Assembly (NCBI GenBank): GCA_013076295.1
Contig: RQOL01000855.1
Coordinates: 1,054,001 to 1,118,000, forward strand
Direction: 5' to 3'
From: Sanderia malayensis
Taxonomy: Eukaryota > Cnidaria > Scyphozoa > Semaeostomeae > Pelagiidae
Length of the DNA stretch: 64,000 nucleotides
The notes under the pieces: generated by a model
What the model was told of the DNA's origin: nothing
The model's input: the letters and a program-made list of their open reading frames with translations, nothing else
Databases searched by the model: none
Shown: positions 1 through 12,500 of the stretch, in pieces
Layout of the letters: the number at the start of each line of letters is the position of its first letter
Position numbering within the stretch: position 1 is the first letter of the stretch
Position numbers and translations under genes: made by a program

Positions 1-3000
1 ATCGTCATTCGGATCAAAATGAGAATTCAATCGCGGTGCGGATCCAAATATCGGCCTACAACCCAGCCGGATTCTCCTCTCTTCCGTCTGGTTCGGTTCC
101 TTGTTGACTTCTGACTCGGTTTGTTTGACAATGTTGAAATCCACCCGGTCACTCAAATCATCCTCCTTGTCTTTCTCGCGCAAAACACGCACAGCCAAAG
201 GTGACCGCTTCACCTCGTCCGAATCACCGCCTTCCGCACTCAAATCCACCGGGAGTTTGTCTAGAGATCCGGTCGAACAAAATATTCCATCGGTTCCTAA
301 CCTATCATAATCCGGACTGCCAACTGTTCTTTGGTAAACGGGTGAATTATGCTTAGTGTTCAATGTTATGCTGGCTGATTTTAGCTTCTGCGTTAACGAA
401 CTTGCGCTTTCCGTCGACTTGGCCGGCTTCAGGAAAGGCTTGGCCAGCTCTCTACTTTCCGGATCGGCTAAAAAAAAGGAATATGGATTGACGATAGAAG
501 AACTACTGGAATGCGAATAAGAACAACAACAACAACACAGGCTTGTGCATATGTACGATCAGACACTCGCAGCTTGCAATTTCGAGGATGTTTACTTCGC
601 ATTGTTTACAAAACAGCATAATCGTAAGCTTGTTTCACGCACATGAATAAAGCATGAGCAGGCACTGTCCATTCAATCTAATCAGATTTCGATTAAAACG
701 ATTACAGTCTCTTTGAAAACGATCGGCAAACACATAGCCTCATTTTGTTTGCTGTTGCATACCGCGGCCTCGTTATCACAGCCAGCATTCGCCTTCTTCC
801 AGGTGTAAGCTAATAAGCTATCCTGGTCGCATAGTTAATACGGATGTCAAGTAGTTGCAAGCATTGCAGCTGTAATATGCCTATGCAACAGCCAATTATA
901 CTCACGATGGTTCAAGCAACCGAGGGAAAGGAGGGTTGGAATTATCGGGGGCTCCAGGTCTCGGGATATACACGTTATATGTTAGAGGGAGCCACTCTGC
1001 CTACATGCAGAAAGCCGAAAAATATAACATTACACTACAGAAGTTAAGCTTCCCCTTTTGGTTTTGGTTTCTGGCCACAATTTGTAGCAAAATTCAAGGC
1101 TTGATGTTATATTTGTACCCGTGCTATAGAACGTTGAAAATGTGCATTCAAAAATTGGAGCTATCAAGGGAGACCAAAAGGGGTCCAAAAATAAAGGACC
1201 GCCGCGACTAGGCCCTGAGCTTGGTTCTTATAAAAACAAGCGTGCAATGCTGCAATGATAGTAACAATGCAATAATAGAAATGTCTCTATATATATGAAT
1301 GACTTACCAACTGAAAGCGTGAGAATCACTCCGTTTTGAGAGCTCTGAATAAGATCTACGACTGGAAAGTACGAGAAAAATTACTGATCAATACTTGGGT
1401 AATAAAAAATTAGGACACTACATCCTCATTCTTGACTAAGAATCTGTTTTTGCTCTATCTTTCACTGCGGCCAACAGTTGGAAGTTGCGGTTTTCATTCT
1501 TGAAAATCGATTTACCAACGCCGAAAGAAATCTGCAGAAAGACAGTTCGATAACTATGACCATAGGTGACCACAAAACGTGAATCTCCTAAAAACCGTCG
1601 CAGTTAATATATCAATTATTCAAGTTTGCTATATATTTCCATATATACATACGCATGAAATAACAGCCAAATCTAATGAATGCCAGAAATCGATTTGGTC
1701 TTGTAAAACAAGCTTCAACCTGTTTTGATATTATACACGAGCAGAACATGCAAAATTATGATAATGCACTTCACTGTCTTGAAATATTTCGAAATTTGCA
1801 AACTTTATCTTCAGCTGTCTTCTCTAATTGTAAACTACCTAACCTTGATTGGCTTGCTAATACAACAGGTTATCACAACTAATTATATTCCCTGTCTCAT
1901 TAATGTGTGTAAACAAAACTGTCCTTAGATAATGATTGTCTGTTCTGTAACTATAACATCGGGAAACTTGGGCAGACGCAGGTGCTGACATTCAATGTAT
2001 TGGTAGATTTGCAAACGCACTGTATAAAATACAACACAGTGCAGTATAGTACAGTGAAGTTGGATATAATGCAGTATACAGAGTATACTGCATACAACAA
2101 GGTCCCAATCGAGTTATTATAGTGAACTAAAAATAGTCTTGTAAAGCCTAAAAATAAATCATTTCTCTAAACGTACTAAACCTTTCGTCCACAGCGCTGC
2201 AGGCGAATTCTGTGAGGTGGTTTTCAAAGATAATACACGTACATAGCCACGCATGACTCCACATGCAATGCTATATCATTGATAAAACAAAACTAAAAAC
2301 ACATCAACATAGTCTAGAGCTGCGTGCTGTTAAAAGACAAGGAATTTTTTTATACAAACAAACGAACAAACCCAGATACAGATATATTATCTGCATATAT
2401 GTAGAGAGTTGCCAGACATTTGCACGCTGAATAGGAACACGATAAGCATGAAGTTGCACGAGAGCCTTTCACGTCGCCTGTTAGTGCATGCAAAGTTGGC
2501 ATTGGTTATCTAGACTGCCACGAGCTTGAACTGTGTGTTATCTCATTGCTAATTCAAGCCTCAGGTGATTTTCGCATTCGCTAAGAATTTCAAACATTCA
2601 CCGGCAACTCCATGGAACTCTGGCGTTGCATTAGATTCGATGTTCAAGATGGCACATATCAACTGTGTATAGCTTCAAAATATGAATATTGTACGAATCT
2701 ACAACTGCAAACTGTCTGTCTATTATTCTGTTGTGAACAAAGTGATTTCTTCTTAAAAATTCAAAAACAACGAAACAAGGATGACGGAAAAGGTTACTGC
2801 CAGCAGGTGAAAAAGCTCTGAATAACAAAAGCAAATCATCTCGTGGAAATTTAAAACTCTATAAATTTCTAATGTACCTGTTACTTCTCTGTAGCGCTTG
2901 TTTGCACTGGCACAAAGTTATTCATCAGTGTCTGTCTGCTGTAAAACTATGTTAGTTTAATAACACTGGATGTTATCAATAAAGAAAGGACTCAGTTGCA

Positions 3001-6000
3001 CAAATTCTGTGGCTGTAACAAAGCCAGACACTAAACGTCAGAAAAACTGGAAGCTCTTGCCTCATTCTGAAGTGGAGGCCATCACTGGGAGAGAGAGACT
3101 CCAGAGCGTGTTAAAGACTGGAGCTACAGATCTTAAAGTTAAGGTCACAATTGCAAATGGCTAAAGCCTGATTACATGTTTACTTTAAACGTTTAATGAA
3201 TATATTTGTCAAATAGTGAGCTAAATGAAACGATCCAAATAGATGAAACAGTGCTATCATTATCTGAAGGTAATGCAAGAATTAATTCTGTTAAAATTCT
3301 TCAACATGTTTGTTTCAAAACTAAAAACAGTTGTAGCTATGTATACCAAAGTCTTTTAGCGCGTTAAAAGCAGCCTTGTATGGATGCAATGTAGCTGAAC
3401 CTAAGTTCGATACTTCCAATGCATGTTCACTAGGAAGCGAAGGATAAGCGCAAAGCAACATAAAAGAGATTTATGGAAATAAACATACTATCTTTGGTGG
3501 GCAGTGCTTTCACGTCGACGCCATTGACTTTCTCGATAACATCACCGACGCGTATCTGAAAAAGAATGAATCAAAAACAGTTGCTACAATCAAAAACAGA
3601 CAAATAAGCACAGAAGAAAGACGTATACTTCAAACTTCGAAAGAAGAACTAAGATGGTGTTACAGTGCAATGGACAACAAGCTGTGGTGAAAACATACGT
3701 GAGGAGCAAATTGAATTGAACGCCTGATTATGACAGGTGTCTGATGCTTTGCATAAAAAAACACACAGTTTTCACATCTATTTTTCTTCAATAATGCACA
3801 TTACTTCTAGCATTTCATTGTGAGAGAAAATGTTTAATTTATGAAAGATTTCGGCTGGCGTTGTTGTTGTTTGAGAAACAAAATAAACAATTATATCTCA
3901 TTGAAGTTTCTGAATTTCATCGAATTGATGTGGTGTGTTGTTCAAGCCAATCTTTATTCTACTCCACTGCTTTTGCCCGATAATAACATGAAACATATAA
4001 TAGCCAAAAGTTGTGTGAAAATTTGTGGCTCAAAATCCGAGTGAATGTATCAATTTCAATAGCAGCCCTTTCGCTATATCGGGCAACCATTTAAACTTCC
4101 AACAGTTGCATTCAAGCAACGACAACTGGTTGTATCGTGATCTAATAAAATAACAGATCCAATACGAGGCTTGTCACAAATCTCGTTTCCGCGAGGCCAT
4201 ATAACTATGGTAATCACATCATACAATGCCATGATTCCATTATAAAATGCTGAAGAGAAGAGAACTTAGAGTCAGAGCAAAGTTGCGGGAACAAAATAAA
4301 CCTTGATTGATTCGCATATATTTATTATTGAATGGAACCAAAACTTAACGGTCGATTCTCACGAAATGCCAAGGTAAAATTTGGTCGATAAAACAAAATT
4401 TAGAGACATCCCAAGTAACTGACATTGTCTTTTTCTTGAAGAGAAGTAACAAATTGTTCAACATAGCAAAATGTTTAATATGAAACGACAGCTATAGCAC
4501 CAACCGCAGTCAGTTTCTTTTCTTCATTGACAAACGAGTTTGAATTGATTTAGGACCGTTGATCATATTACCATTTTTATAATCCAGATTAAATCGTGCG
4601 TCTTGATTGTTCCAGATTTCAATTCTTGATTATCTTTCATGCATTTCATTGAAATAACTTTTCTTTGCGAGAGTCACCAGTCATAATATCACCCCGCATT
4701 AAGTTCGTTAGCCGACAAAAACGCAGGGATCAGCACAATTGATCCTCCATTCAATGAGATGTTATGTAGATGCATGCGTACATAAGGCTCTGACAGTGAG
4801 CTTCTTGTCATGATTATTAAGTCCTTGATTCATCGTAGCAAATTGGTTTTCGCACTTGCAATTCAAGACCTAGTTCTGGCCTCTCTTTGTCAAATTTTAG
4901 TGTTAAAAGCACCTTCACAGTTCCCTAACTTTGACTGCACGCCCTGAAAATAGTACAGTCGTGAGGAAGACATCAAAACTCGAATTTTTCTACAAATTGC
5001 GCTAGAAGCACAAAAAGAAGTTTAATGTTGGTAAAAGTTCAATGTAAATAAAAAGTAACATGGCTTTTACATTGACAAAGCAGGGAACTGCAAAATTAAA
5101 CAATGTAAATTGTTTCTTTTCATTATAAGAAAGAAAGAAACTCCCAAGCAACCAATTGGGTTTTGCTCCTTTTTCCCACCAGTATAAACATGATGGAAAA
5201 GAATTTACCGTGTCCAAACAAAAACTGAATAAATGAGTTCCACTCTGTAAACAGGGTCTTAAATGCTGTGGTTGATGAAGGACAAAATTATATTTGTCTG
5301 GCTTTCAATGAAAAAAAAAATGAAGAAACTCTTCCATGAAACAGTTCATTGGGGTATATATGACAATAGTTTTATTTGGCAAATATCTAAGCATTGTCAC
5401 ATACATTAATATATCACTGGCTACTTAGATCTAAATCATGCCTATTTATAAGAAATAGAAGGTAATTATTGGCAAATAATGATGCAATTATCTTCATTAA
5501 TATCACTGCCAATTGTTAACACGGGTATTCAATTTTCAGAAGGCTAACAAAGAGAATGTGTTAAACTTGTTTGTTAACTTAAACTAACAAACATAACAAG
5601 GAATTTCAATAGAACAATAAGATTGTGTGAAAAATAGAAGAAATCTCAGCTGATCCCTGGAGATCTTCATAAAATAGTTGTTATTAAAAGCAGGTTTTTC
5701 ATTCATTGTTCCCTCAAAACACACCACACAACTTGCTGTCATAAAAGTCAAAATGAAATCTGGTAGAAATTAAATCCAGCTCCAAAAAACCTTTTCATGG
5801 GCAGACCAATTCCTTATATTGTCAAATTTTCCCACTTTTTCATCGCACAGCTTTCAGTCTGAGAAGGCAACCATGAAATCTTGACTTCAAACAATGCCAT
5901 AATTGCATTAACATGTTTCATAGGTGGCTTATCCAGTGGAATAGTTAGCATGACTGGAGGCTGTAATACTAGCTTATCACATCACGGTATTTCTATTAAT

Positions 6001-6924
6001 TTCATTAAGCTGGTGGACGTTATATCATTTCAAATTGTCTGAATAAAAATTGCTCAAATTCTCCAACCCTGATAGGGTCATGGATGACAGGCATTAGAAT
6101 CCATTCAAAGGTCTTGATATAGTGAGAGATGAGTCACAAAAGCCCCTCTTATTCAGAAGCAAAATAAATCTTAACAAAACCAGTAATTGAAAGGGCTATA
6201 AAGAAACATGAACACTCACTTGACTCGTGATCATTCACAAACTAATAGCGACCCTCGAACTAAAATATCGTTTTGGTTGACGAAGTTTTAAGGTTTATCC
6301 AGACAAATCTTATTAAACACTCCATACCTTGATATCAATATTAATTTTGATAATCATTGGATTTCAATATAAATTCCTAGTTTGTGGCGAAGAGAAACTT
6401 AGGTGCCATGTAGAATATCCTAAATACTCGGCTTGCTGTGCAGGCATAAACTTTACTGACCATATATTATGGCCATTAACGGATTTTTCTTCACAATTTT
6501 TGCAAGCATGGCGGAGTAGCTTAATTGTGATGATATCAAATGTATGGCCCGACTTTAGGCCTAAATTGTTTACAAGACAAGCTTGAACAGGCAAGACATT
6601 TTGTGTCTGCCTTGGTTGGTTAAAGCCGTGTTCAGTCGATTCCATGAATTATAAATAGCCAAAACAAAGCGAAAATTAAGAGTTTAATACTAGAAATAAT
6701 CTTAAATCTTATTTCCATAATTTAGGGTCAAGCTGTCCCTGAATAAAGGATTTAATAACAGAGACATATTTTTGCAGAACGGTGCCTACCTTCTCATTAT
6801 TGTACGATACACTGTCTTTAACCAAAGAGCTGATGGTCGGTGGGAACCTTGCGTTTGAGCCTCCGATGAAACTGAATCCAAATCCTTGGCCTTGAGGCCT
6901 TTGGAGCTCAACAATTCTGCTCAT
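1..6924 (-). CDS. EFA6/PSD-type Arf6 exchange factor, N-terminal exons, copy 1 (partial)
   Basis: Minus-strand exons are 6790-6924, 3489-3555, 1308-1361 and 1-467 (exon 4 cut by the window edge). Exons 1-3 encode one PDZ domain of about 84 residues, with the GFGF carboxylate-binding loop in exon 1 and the core motif IRVGDVIEKVNGVDV in exon 2. Exon phases agree (0, 1, 1), and all introns are GT-AG. The coding part visible here matches copies 2 and 3. A missing base near 7011 lies upstream of the chosen start, so the coding sequence is not affected. If the tandem copies are real, the leftmost copy would be the only EFA6 connected to its Sec7, PH and coiled-coil exons, which lie outside the window. 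Confidence 0.8.
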
Positions 6925-6943
6925 AATAATGCAGATTAACGAA

Positions 6944-6979
6944 TTAATTCTCAGGACAAAACTTCTTAGCTTCAGCCAT
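6944..6979 (-). other. Short upstream open reading frame before EFA6 start
   Basis: A 12-codon frame with ATG and TAA (peptide MAEAKKFCPEN) ends 19 bases before the EFA6 ATG at 6922-6924. The same frame is present in copies 2 (17881-17916) and 3. It could lower translation of EFA6 if it lies in the 5' leader, but the transcription start is unknown. Confidence 0.3.
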
Positions 6980-7699
6980 ATGTTTATAATAGGCTGTTTA
7001 ACTTTATTACAGCAGTCCAGCCTACTTTGTGTCTTCACATACAATACAAACCATGATGAACCAATATGTCTTGTGTGTTATGTTACTTCACTTTTCCTTG
7101 AAGAGCCTGGGCCGAAGTATATTATGCAATGTTTTTGACGTGGTGTGGTGGTCAGTCGCACTATCATCATATCACCCACCACGCCATTCTTCTGGTACTT
7201 CTGTTCTGTTGTAATAATATTATGCTTCATTTCACAGTCCACAATCTACATACTGCTGGTTGCTCCTCAATAAATTATTCTTCGCGTTTCCGGAAATACA
7301 CAGTTGCACATTTATCCCACAGAAAAAATGCACACAGTTTTACTTAAGAGGTTGCGTAGTCTCAAGCTTTAGCTAAGCTGCGCAGCAACATAAGAAGCAA
7401 GGAGAGGAGATGTGTATAAGATGGAACGAGAATTACAGTTGGAATGACAGGGGCATGGAACACGGGAATGAACATCACTTCCCGTTTACTTTTCCAGGAA
7501 AGAATTTCTACACAAAAAGGAGTCGTTGAAATGAAAAACAGCAAACTAGTTTTTCTTGTGACAATGTATACTTTCATTATAACTATGTTCATTATACAAC
7601 AAATAGCCACATATCCCGCAATGTGCATTACAGCAATCATTATCACAAATGATCAAAATATCATATATACGTAAGTGGAGTGTGCGTGTGAAAGAAAAT

Positions 7700-8600
7700 T
7701 CAAGCAATTATTGTGTCTAAGTGCTCAGTTTTCTGTTGCATCGTAATTGGTTTAGCAATAGTGGAGCGCCTGGCACTATACGAAGAGATCCTGCGGGCTC
7801 TGTCCAATGCGATGACGAAATACGGAATCAAATTCATCTGCTACATCAACTGCGTTGGTCTTATTCATATCCATCTTCTCCTTGTTCCTATGCTCTCTGT
7901 AGTACTTGGAGAAATTTCCAACAATCGTCGGTATGGGCAACGCTATGAACAATATGCCAGATATGCAGCACATGCAACCAATCATTTTGCCGTACGTTGT
8001 GTCCGGGTATATATCGCCATAGCCAATGGTGGTCATGGTGATGATGGCCCACCAGAAGCCCTCGATGATGCTCTTAAACTTCGTACCGGGGACATTCTGC
8101 TCTGCGTAGTAATGAGTGTGGAGAACAGCGTCATGCCCATGAGTAGAAGCAGAACTAGCAAGCCAAGCTCTTCAGAGCTCTCTTTCACCGTGTAGGCCAA
8201 CACCTGTAGGCCCGTGGAGTGGCGTGCGAGCTTAAAGATCCTTACAATGCGAATGATACGCAGGATTTGCACGAAGCGTCGAATGTTTTCGAAATTCGAC
8301 GACACGCCATCGCTGGTCGAAAAATCAATGATTAGGCCAATGTAGAAAGGAAATATGGCGAGCAGGTCTACGGCGTTCTGTGCGCCCTTCAAAAACTGTC
8401 TCTTGCTGGGACATGAGACAATTCGTATGATGTATTCGAGCGTGAACCAGGCGATGCATATCTTCTCTATCACCAGCAAGTTTGGGTTGTCTGTTTTCGT
8501 CTTTCCGTCTGCTGATAAGACCTGCAGGTCTGGATGGGTGTTAACACAGGAGGATCACAGTTGACAGTACCACCATCAAGTTGGAGAAGATGGAGATTAT
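7700..8600 (-). pseudogene. Potassium channel exon 3 duplicate, copy 1, frameshifted
   Basis: This copy matches exon 3 of the intact channel but has an extra A near 7826, a missing base near 8111 and an extra G near 8550, which break the frame into pieces. The pore segment, S6 and the S2-S5 region are still readable in separate frames. No exon 1 is present and only a stub of exon 2 (9193-9314) precedes it. The lesions may be consensus errors. Confidence 0.75.
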
Positions 8601-8698
8601 CTACGAGAAAGTCGGAGAAAAGAGTCAACCAAACCACCATTATCAATCAAAATATAACTGCTAAAATGAATGTTAGGTCAAATGTAAAATACTACTTA

Positions 8699-9090
8699 GG
8701 CAGCTAAGAACTGACCAGGAAATTTGTTAAGTCAGCTAATTAACTGATTAACTTAGTTACTAAATTAATGAACTAACTTATGAAATCAACTAATTAGCTA
8801 ATAAACTAACGAACTATAACTGACTAACTAATGAACTACGATTTGGGACAAAAATCTTGGGACAATTTTGCACGTATCCTCCACCTCCCTCGAAGCAATG
8901 TTGCCTCCAGAGAAAGGCACATAGCATGTCGGAAACATTCCATTTGCATGAAGGTTACAGGGGTCTGTTTCCCATTGTAACTAACTTATTAAATCAACTA
9001 TTTAACTTACTAATTAGCCAAGTTAACTAACTAGCTAATCAACATACTTTTTAAATATTAGTCAATTAACTAACTAACTGCTACAAATAT
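8699..9090. repeat. Degenerate TAACTAA-rich low-complexity DNA in channel intron 2, copy 1
   Basis: Two stretches (about 8699-8845 and 8980-9085) consist of irregular TAACTAACT, TTAACTAA and AATTAGCTAA words. They flank about 130 bases of ordinary sequence. Equivalent stretches occur at about 19640-20030 and 30560-30950. No coding potential was seen. Confidence 0.7.
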
Positions 9091-9192
9091 TAATGCTAAT
9101 ACAGCTGTTGTTGATATTACTGTTGCTACTGCCACAGAGGTGACTCACTCACCACAGAAGTAACTCACTCACCTCAAAAGTAACTCACTCAC

Positions 9193-9314
9193 CTTGGCTG
9201 CTATGGACGTTTCAGGATTCTCGAACAAGTTCCACAACTCCACCTTGACAATTTGCCATGTTTTCAATTCTTCCGCTGCTTTTGCTGTTTTTCCCTTCTT
9301 CAGTGTGCTCTGCA
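9193..9314 (-). pseudogene. Truncated channel exon 2 stub, copy 1
   Basis: The 3' part of channel exon 2 (end of the T1-S1 linker, ending in residues ETSIAAK) with its donor site is present, but the exon is cut at 9314 by the tandem junction and has no acceptor. The bases at 9285-9303 contain several small differences from copies 2 and 3. Confidence 0.8.
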
Positions 9315-9579
9315 GAAGGAAAAGATCAAAGGAGAGAAAATGCAAAAGAAGAAAAAGAGAAACACGGCTAGAAGAAAATGAAATGAAAGTCGAAGATACC
9401 GAGGAAGAGATAAACAAGAAAATTAGTAGACATGACACCAAGAAGAACCTCGTAAGAAGAAGTAGAAAGAGTAAGAACCGATGTGGGTCGAGGAAGGTCG
9501 GAAACCAAACAAAAATTAATAATATTCGTGTGATTTTAATAGTAAAGTTAAGAGAATATGAACAAATAATTTCACTAAC

Positions 9580-12500
9580 TTTTTGCCAAGGAAGGGTGCC
9601 ACATCGTCTCGCGTGAATTCATTCAGCGTGAATAGTTTTGTAGCCAGATCAATTGGATCAAAACTTTTCAACTCACCAGGTATCGGTGTTTTATTGGGTC
9701 TTGCCACGACCATGCCAACATCACTTCTGTACTTAGCATCAACAGAAGCTGCGGACCTTGGCGAAATTCCCGTGATAAAAGAATCGGATTGACGCTTTCC
9801 AAGACCACTGTTATTCAACGATGGAGAATTACTCGCGAAATAATCATCAGGTGCGCTCACAGCCAGCGATATTCCATGGTCATATCTACTATGCACTGTA
9901 CCGTCTTCGCTGTCTCTTAACACTACACCGTTATTCAACGCATACTCACCACTATCACCGGTAATCACACTGCTATTGTTACTGTAATTCGCTTGGCTGC
10001 TGTTAAAAGCGTCTGTTTGTTGCCAGGTATTGTAACTGACTCCTGCATTACCACTGCCAGTGTTTCTTGCTGCTCTTGATATCGGCTTCATTTCCTTCAA
10101 TCTCTCTTGTGTTGACTGCGAGAGCATTGGCCTGATATCATTGTCGATACGACTCGGGTGTGTTTTGTCCGTGTAAAAGAAATCCTTGTTGCCCGAGTAT
10201 CTATTTCGAATATCGGCGCGACCCAGTGAGTTCGTTCTGTGAAACCCGGTGGCAGGGGCACCGTAGCCACTGCTTTGTAAATCAGCTTCATACGAGGTGT
10301 CAATGAAGGTGTCCAAACTTCGAGTGTTGTTCACGTTTCGATGCTGATCGTGTTCAAACTGGCGCTGTTGCATGTCCATTGTATTGTTTGGCTGATAAAA
10401 CTGTACAACGCCATTGCCTTGCTGCAACGGCAGTCTCACGTGTTGCCCGGCTCTAGCACCGCCACGTAATGTTGATTCTAATTCATCGTGACTGTTGTGA
10501 AGCCTGTGGCCGGCGTGTTGTGTGTGACCACCTTCCAATGCGGCCTGATGTTTCGAGTACGTGTGTCGCAAATCCTGCGCATTCGATATGCTATCCAACC
10601 TCTCTTCGCTGTACGCTCCCCGCGTGCTCATCAGACCGAGGCCACCGTTTCGTACACCGTGGTGTTGTTGCTGTCTATGAGGCATGGCAGCGGCATTTCT
10701 GTTCCACGTGTCATTCGCAGGTCGGACTGTTGTACGCTGGTTGTTGTGCGACAGTCGTGGGTCTGTCGCGTATCTGTCGCCTCGATCTACACTTTGCCCG
10801 TTCGCTTGGGATTGATTGTAGCCCCAGGTCTGATTGTCTTGTTGCGCATATCCCCGATTGTTATCGCCCGCATGTCGGTTGCCTGCACTTCTCTGTGCGT
10901 GCGGAAACGGCTGGCCTGATATCTGTCTCATTATATCGTCATTCGGATCAAAATGAGAATTCAATCGCGGTGCGGATCCAAATATCGGCCTACAACCCAG
11001 CCGGATTCTCCTCTCTTCCGTCTGGTTCGGTTCCTTGTTGACTTCTGACTCGGTTTGTTTGACAATGTTGAAATCCACCCGGTCACTCAAATCATCCTCC
11101 TTGTCTTTCTCGCGCAAAACACGCACAGCCAAAGGTGACCGCTTCACCTCGTCCGAATCACCGCCTTCCGCACTCAAATCCACCGGGAGTTTGTCTAGAG
11201 ATCCGGTCGAACAAAATATTCCATCGGTTCCTAACCTATCATAATCCGGACTGCCAACTGTTCTTTGGTAAACGGGTGAATTATGCTTAGTGTTCAATGT
11301 TATGCTGGCTGATTTTAGCTTCTGCGTTAACGAACTTGCGCTTTCCGTCGACTTGGCCGGCTTCAGGAAAGGCTTGGCCAGCTCTCTACTTTCCGGATCG
11401 GCTAAAAAAAAGGAATATGGATTGACGATAGAAGAACTACTGGAATGCGAATAAGAACAACAACAACAACACAGGCTTGTGCATATGTACGATCAGACAC
11501 TCGCAGCTTGCAATTTCGAGGATGTTTACTTCGCATTGTTTACAAAACAGCATAATCGTAAGCTTGTTTCACGCACATGAATAAAGCATGAGCAGGCACT
11601 GTCCATTCAATCTAATCAGATTTCGATTAAAACGATTACAGTCTCTTTGAAAACGATCGGCAAACACATAGCCTCATTTTGTTTGCTGTTGCATACCGCG
11701 GCCTCGTTATCACAGCCAGCATTCGCCTTCTTCCAGGTGTAAGCTAATAAGCTATCCTGGTCGCATAGTTAATACGGATGTCAAGTAGTTGCAAGCATTG
11801 CAGCTGTAATATGCCTATGCAACAGCCAATTATACTCACGATGGTTCAAGCAACCGAGGGAAAGGAGGGTTGGAATTATCGGGGGCTCCAGGTCTCGGGA
11901 TATACACGTTATATGTTAGAGGGAGCCACTCTGCCTACATGCAGAAAGCCGAAAAATATAACATTACACTACAGAAGTTAAGCTTCCCCTTTTGGTTTTG
12001 GTTTCTGGCCACAATTTGTAGCAAAATTCAAGGCTTGATGTTATATTTGTACCCGTGCTATAGAACGTTGAAAATGTGCATTCAAAAATTGGAGCTATCA
12101 AGGGAGACCAAAAGGGGTCCAAAAATAAAGGACCGCCGCGACTAGGCCCTGAGCTTGGTTCTTATAAAAACAAGCGTGCAATGCTGCAATGATAGTAACA
12201 ATGCAATAATAGAAATGTCTCTATATATATGAATGACTTACCAACTGAAAGCGTGAGAATCACTCCGTTTTGAGAGCTCTGAATAAGATCTACGACTGGA
12301 AAGTACGAGAAAAATTACTGATCAATACTTGGGTAATAAAAAATTAGGACACTACATCCTCATTCTTGACTAAGAATCTGTTTTTGCTCTATCTTTCACT
12401 GCGGCCAACAGTTGGAAGTTGCGGTTTTCATTCTTGAAAATCGATTTACCAACGCCGAAAGAAATCTGCAGAAAGACAGTTCGATAACTATGACCATAGG

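Larger units (their letters stand above)
1..9314. repeat. Tandem unit, copy 1 (left part cut by window)
   Basis: Position 1 matches position 10935 of copy 2, and the first 3.6 kb of the two copies keep a constant offset of 10934 with no indel that I could find. Further right, single-base differences appear. One example is an extra G near 3687, and another is a missing T in the T-run near 7011. The unit carries EFA6 exons 1-4 (exon 4 partial) and the last channel exon, all on the minus strand. It ends at 9314, where sequence matching channel exon 2 stops abruptly and the purine-rich left end of copy 2 begins. Confidence 0.95.

Noticed and set aside
6364..6645. Minus-strand frame of 93 codons present in all copies
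   Set aside because: It sits in EFA6 intron 1, differs by a frameshift between copies, and has no recognisable domain.
7713..8195. Plus-strand frame of 160 codons opposite channel exon 3
   Set aside because: It lies fully opposite the S3-S6 coding sequence and is broken or altered in the other copies.
10469..11041. Long plus-strand open frames opposite EFA6 exon 4
   Set aside because: They are shadows of the minus-strand coding exon, with no recognised domain and no splice support.
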